This document shows, piece by piece, positions 24,189-25,394 of a stretch of DNA of 25,394 bases (positions are counted from its first letter, which is position 1; each line of letters begins with the position of its first letter). A program made the position numbers and the translations under genes. Source of the stretch: Anaerolineaceae bacterium UBA4890 (GTDB lineage: Bacteria; Chloroflexota; Anaerolineae; Anaerolineales; Anaerolineaceae); assembly GCA_002399085.1 (NCBI GenBank), contig DHCY01000017.1:139987-165380 (forward strand), read 5' to 3'. A model generated the notes under the pieces. It ran no database searches. It was given only the letters and a program-made list of their open reading frames with translations, and was not told the DNA's origin.

Positions 24189-24269
24189 ATCAATTCACCT
24201 TTTGACAATTCTAAACCGAAAATGTTCTCTCACACCCATTGCGACACCAATATCAGAGACATTATTCGT

Positions 24270-24275
24270 TATAAT
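24270..24275 (+). promoter_or_regulatory. -10 box of the ZIP transporter gene
   Basis: A perfect TATAAT 30 nt before the ATG. No well-spaced -35 is visible. GGGAG at 24295-24299 is the ribosome-binding site, 6 nt before the start. Confidence 0.5.
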
Positions 24276-24305
24276 CTTACATAGTATATCGACCGGGAGA
24301 AAACA

Positions 24306-25121
24306 ATGTTCGAATCCTTTGCCAACCTAAGTCCTTACCTGCAGGCATTACTCGCCACGTTGTTTACGTGGGGGATGACCGCGCTTGGTTCAGCCATGGT
24401 GTTTTTGGGCAAGAAGGTCAACCAAAAACTGCTGGACGGTATGCTCGGTTTTGCTTCAGGTGTGATGATCGCTGCCAGTTTCTTCTCGCTGCTGGCTCCG
24501 GCGGTGGAGCTGGCAGAGGGCGGTCCGGTTCCCTCATGGGTGCCGGCAGTAACGGGCTTTTTGTTGGGGGGCGGCTTTTTATACGCTGTTGATAAGGTGC
24601 TGCCCCACCTGCACCGCGGAGAAAAACGACCCGAGGGGGTAAAGAGTTCCTGGCAACGCAGTGTGCTGCTGGTGCTGGCGATCACGCTGCATAACATCCC
24701 GGAAGGACTGGCAGTGGGGGTCGGTTTCGGTGTGGCGGCTGCAGGGCTGGAGAATGGATATTTGGGGTCGGCGATCGCGCTGGCATTGGGCATTGGCATT
24801 CAAAACTTCCCGGAAGGGATGGCGGTTTCGCTGCCGCTTCGAAAAGAAAAAGTGAGCCGCGGAAAGGCATTCATGCTTGGGCAGCTTTCGGGGATCGTTG
24901 AGCCAATTTCGGCGCTGATCGGTGTTTGGGCGGTCTCCCTGATGCGCGGTTTGCTGCCTTACGCGCTCTCATTTGCCGCTGGCGCCATGATTTACGTCGT
25001 GGCGGAAGAGTTGATCCCTGAATCAAAACGATCAGCAGCGCAAGGGCATTCGGATATCCCGACGATCGGGGTAATGCTTGGTTTTGCGATTATGATGCTG
25101 CTGGATATCGCCTTGGGTTAA
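24306..25121 (+). CDS. ZIP-family metal transporter (GufA-like)
   Basis: Imports Zn(II), or related divalent metals, across the cytoplasmic membrane. The 271 residues form about eight hydrophobic helices. The two metal-site helices read HNIPEGLAVG (129-138; H129, N130, E133) and QNFPEGMAVS (166-175; Q166, N167, E170). A further conserved E199 lies in GIVEP, and VAEELIPES follows near 235-243. A short charged loop with HLHRGEKRPEG (101-111) is the variable metal-binding loop. Length and helix order fit GufA-type bacterial ZIPs. It stands alone under its own promoter. Confidence 0.92.
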   Translation: MFESFANLSPYLQALLATLFTWGMTALGSAMVFLGKKVNQKLLDGMLGFASGVMIAASFFSLLAPAVELAEGGPVPSWVPAVTGFLLGGGFLYAVDKVLPHLHRGEKRPEGVKSSWQRSVLLVLAITLHNIPEGLAVGVGFGVAAAGLENGYLGSAIALALGIGIQNFPEGMAVSLPLRKEKVSRGKAFMLGQLSGIVEPISALIGVWAVSLMRGLLPYALSFAAGAMIYVVAEELIPESKRSAAQGHSDIPTIGVMLGFAIMMLLDIALG

Positions 25122-25130
25122 GCTTCAAGC

Positions 25131-25319
25131 AGGGAACTCGCCTGCCTGTTCCCAATAATCATCAATCTCCATCGTAGGGAACTGGCCTGCCTGTTCCTTG
25201 TTTTTGGTCGAGGCAGACCTCGACCCTACAATTTTTGTGATAGCGGTAGAGAACTTGCCTGCGTGTTCCCAATCATCATCAAACTCCATCGTAGGGAACT
25301 GGCCTGCCTGTTCCTTTTG
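25131..25319. repeat. Intergenic GTAGGG-family hairpin repeats
   Basis: A direct repeat of about 70 bp occurs at 25131-25200 and 25247-25319. Each copy has two GGGAACTxGCCTGCCTGTTCC-type hairpins joined by a short linker (AATCATCATCAA). Between them sits a third hairpin whose arms are GGTCGAGG and CCTCGACC (25207-25226). They are the same family as the block at 11279-11565, with the arms changed together: GGTTGAGG/CCTCAACC there, GGTCGAGG/CCTCGACC and GGAACTGG/CCTGTTCC here. Confidence 0.85.
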
Positions 25320-25359
25320 TTGGGGGTTGATGATTTTTTGGGAAAGGGAAGTTCCCTCC

Positions 25360-25394
25360 AGATCGGAAGAGCGGCGTGGAGGGAAAGAGGGGAG
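25360..25394 (+). other. Illumina adapter sequence at the contig end (artefact)
   Basis: The last 35 bases align without gaps to the common TruSeq universal adapter (starting AGATCGGAAGAGCG). Only four positions differ, at adapter bases 15, 20, 31 and 33, and all four are T read as G. It is not genomic DNA, and the bases just before it should be treated with care. Confidence 0.95.

Overview
The window looks like a contig from an uncultured member of the Chloroflexota, most likely class Anaerolineae. I infer this from the kind of genes present: secreted proteins with a C-terminal LP-type tail, BACON-like domains, a lipoprotein solute-binding protein, and dense intergenic repeats. I have not searched a database. 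The last 35 bases (25360-25394) are Illumina adapter sequence, so the contig end is artificial.

Layout. 38-5529 holds miaB (-), a STAS protein (+), a secreted M30-like metallopeptidase (-) and a membrane-anchored HExxH protein (+). 5597-7560 is a tight + strand operon of guanylate kinase, rhomboid protease and PAP2 phosphatase, followed by a minus-strand GH13 amylase. 9291-11253 carries the selenocysteine tRNA gene (selC), a lipoprotein solute-binding protein and RNase HI. 11254-11579 is a repeat block. 11580-14227 is a copper chaperone/CopA operon (-), diverging from a HAD phosphatase and a small four-histidine membrane protein. 15539-16447 and 18224-18513 are arrays of an intergenic inverted-repeat family, and between them lies a secreted beta-helix protein. 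Two tRNA genes (Gly, Cys) on the minus strand precede a GrpB protein and a methyltransferase. 20461-24188 (-) is an operon-like run of an rRNA-methyltransferase-like gene and two tandem secreted paralogues. The end holds a ZIP metal transporter and more repeats.

The main discovery is the tandem pair at 20461-21858 and 21888-23021. Read naively, each starts late and has no signal peptide. Both open reading frames continue upstream through a single in-frame TGA to a start codon with a good ribosome-binding site and a signal peptide. In both, the TGA is at the first position of a C-x-x-C redox motif, giving U-W-H-C and U-G-Y-C. In both, a hairpin begins shortly after the TGA and has its apical loop opening with GGU exactly 18 nt downstream. 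That is the geometry of the E. coli fdhF SECIS element. With selC on the same contig, the best reading is two exported selenoproteins. Each joins a thioredoxin/Omp28-like Sec-x-x-Cys domain to one or two BACON-like domains and a C-terminal LP-type tail. I know of no described family with this architecture.

Together the genes suggest an anaerobic heterotroph that uses selenium, breaks down oligosaccharides and protein outside the cell, and handles copper and other metals. selA, selB and selD are not in the window and must lie elsewhere if the selenoprotein reading is right.
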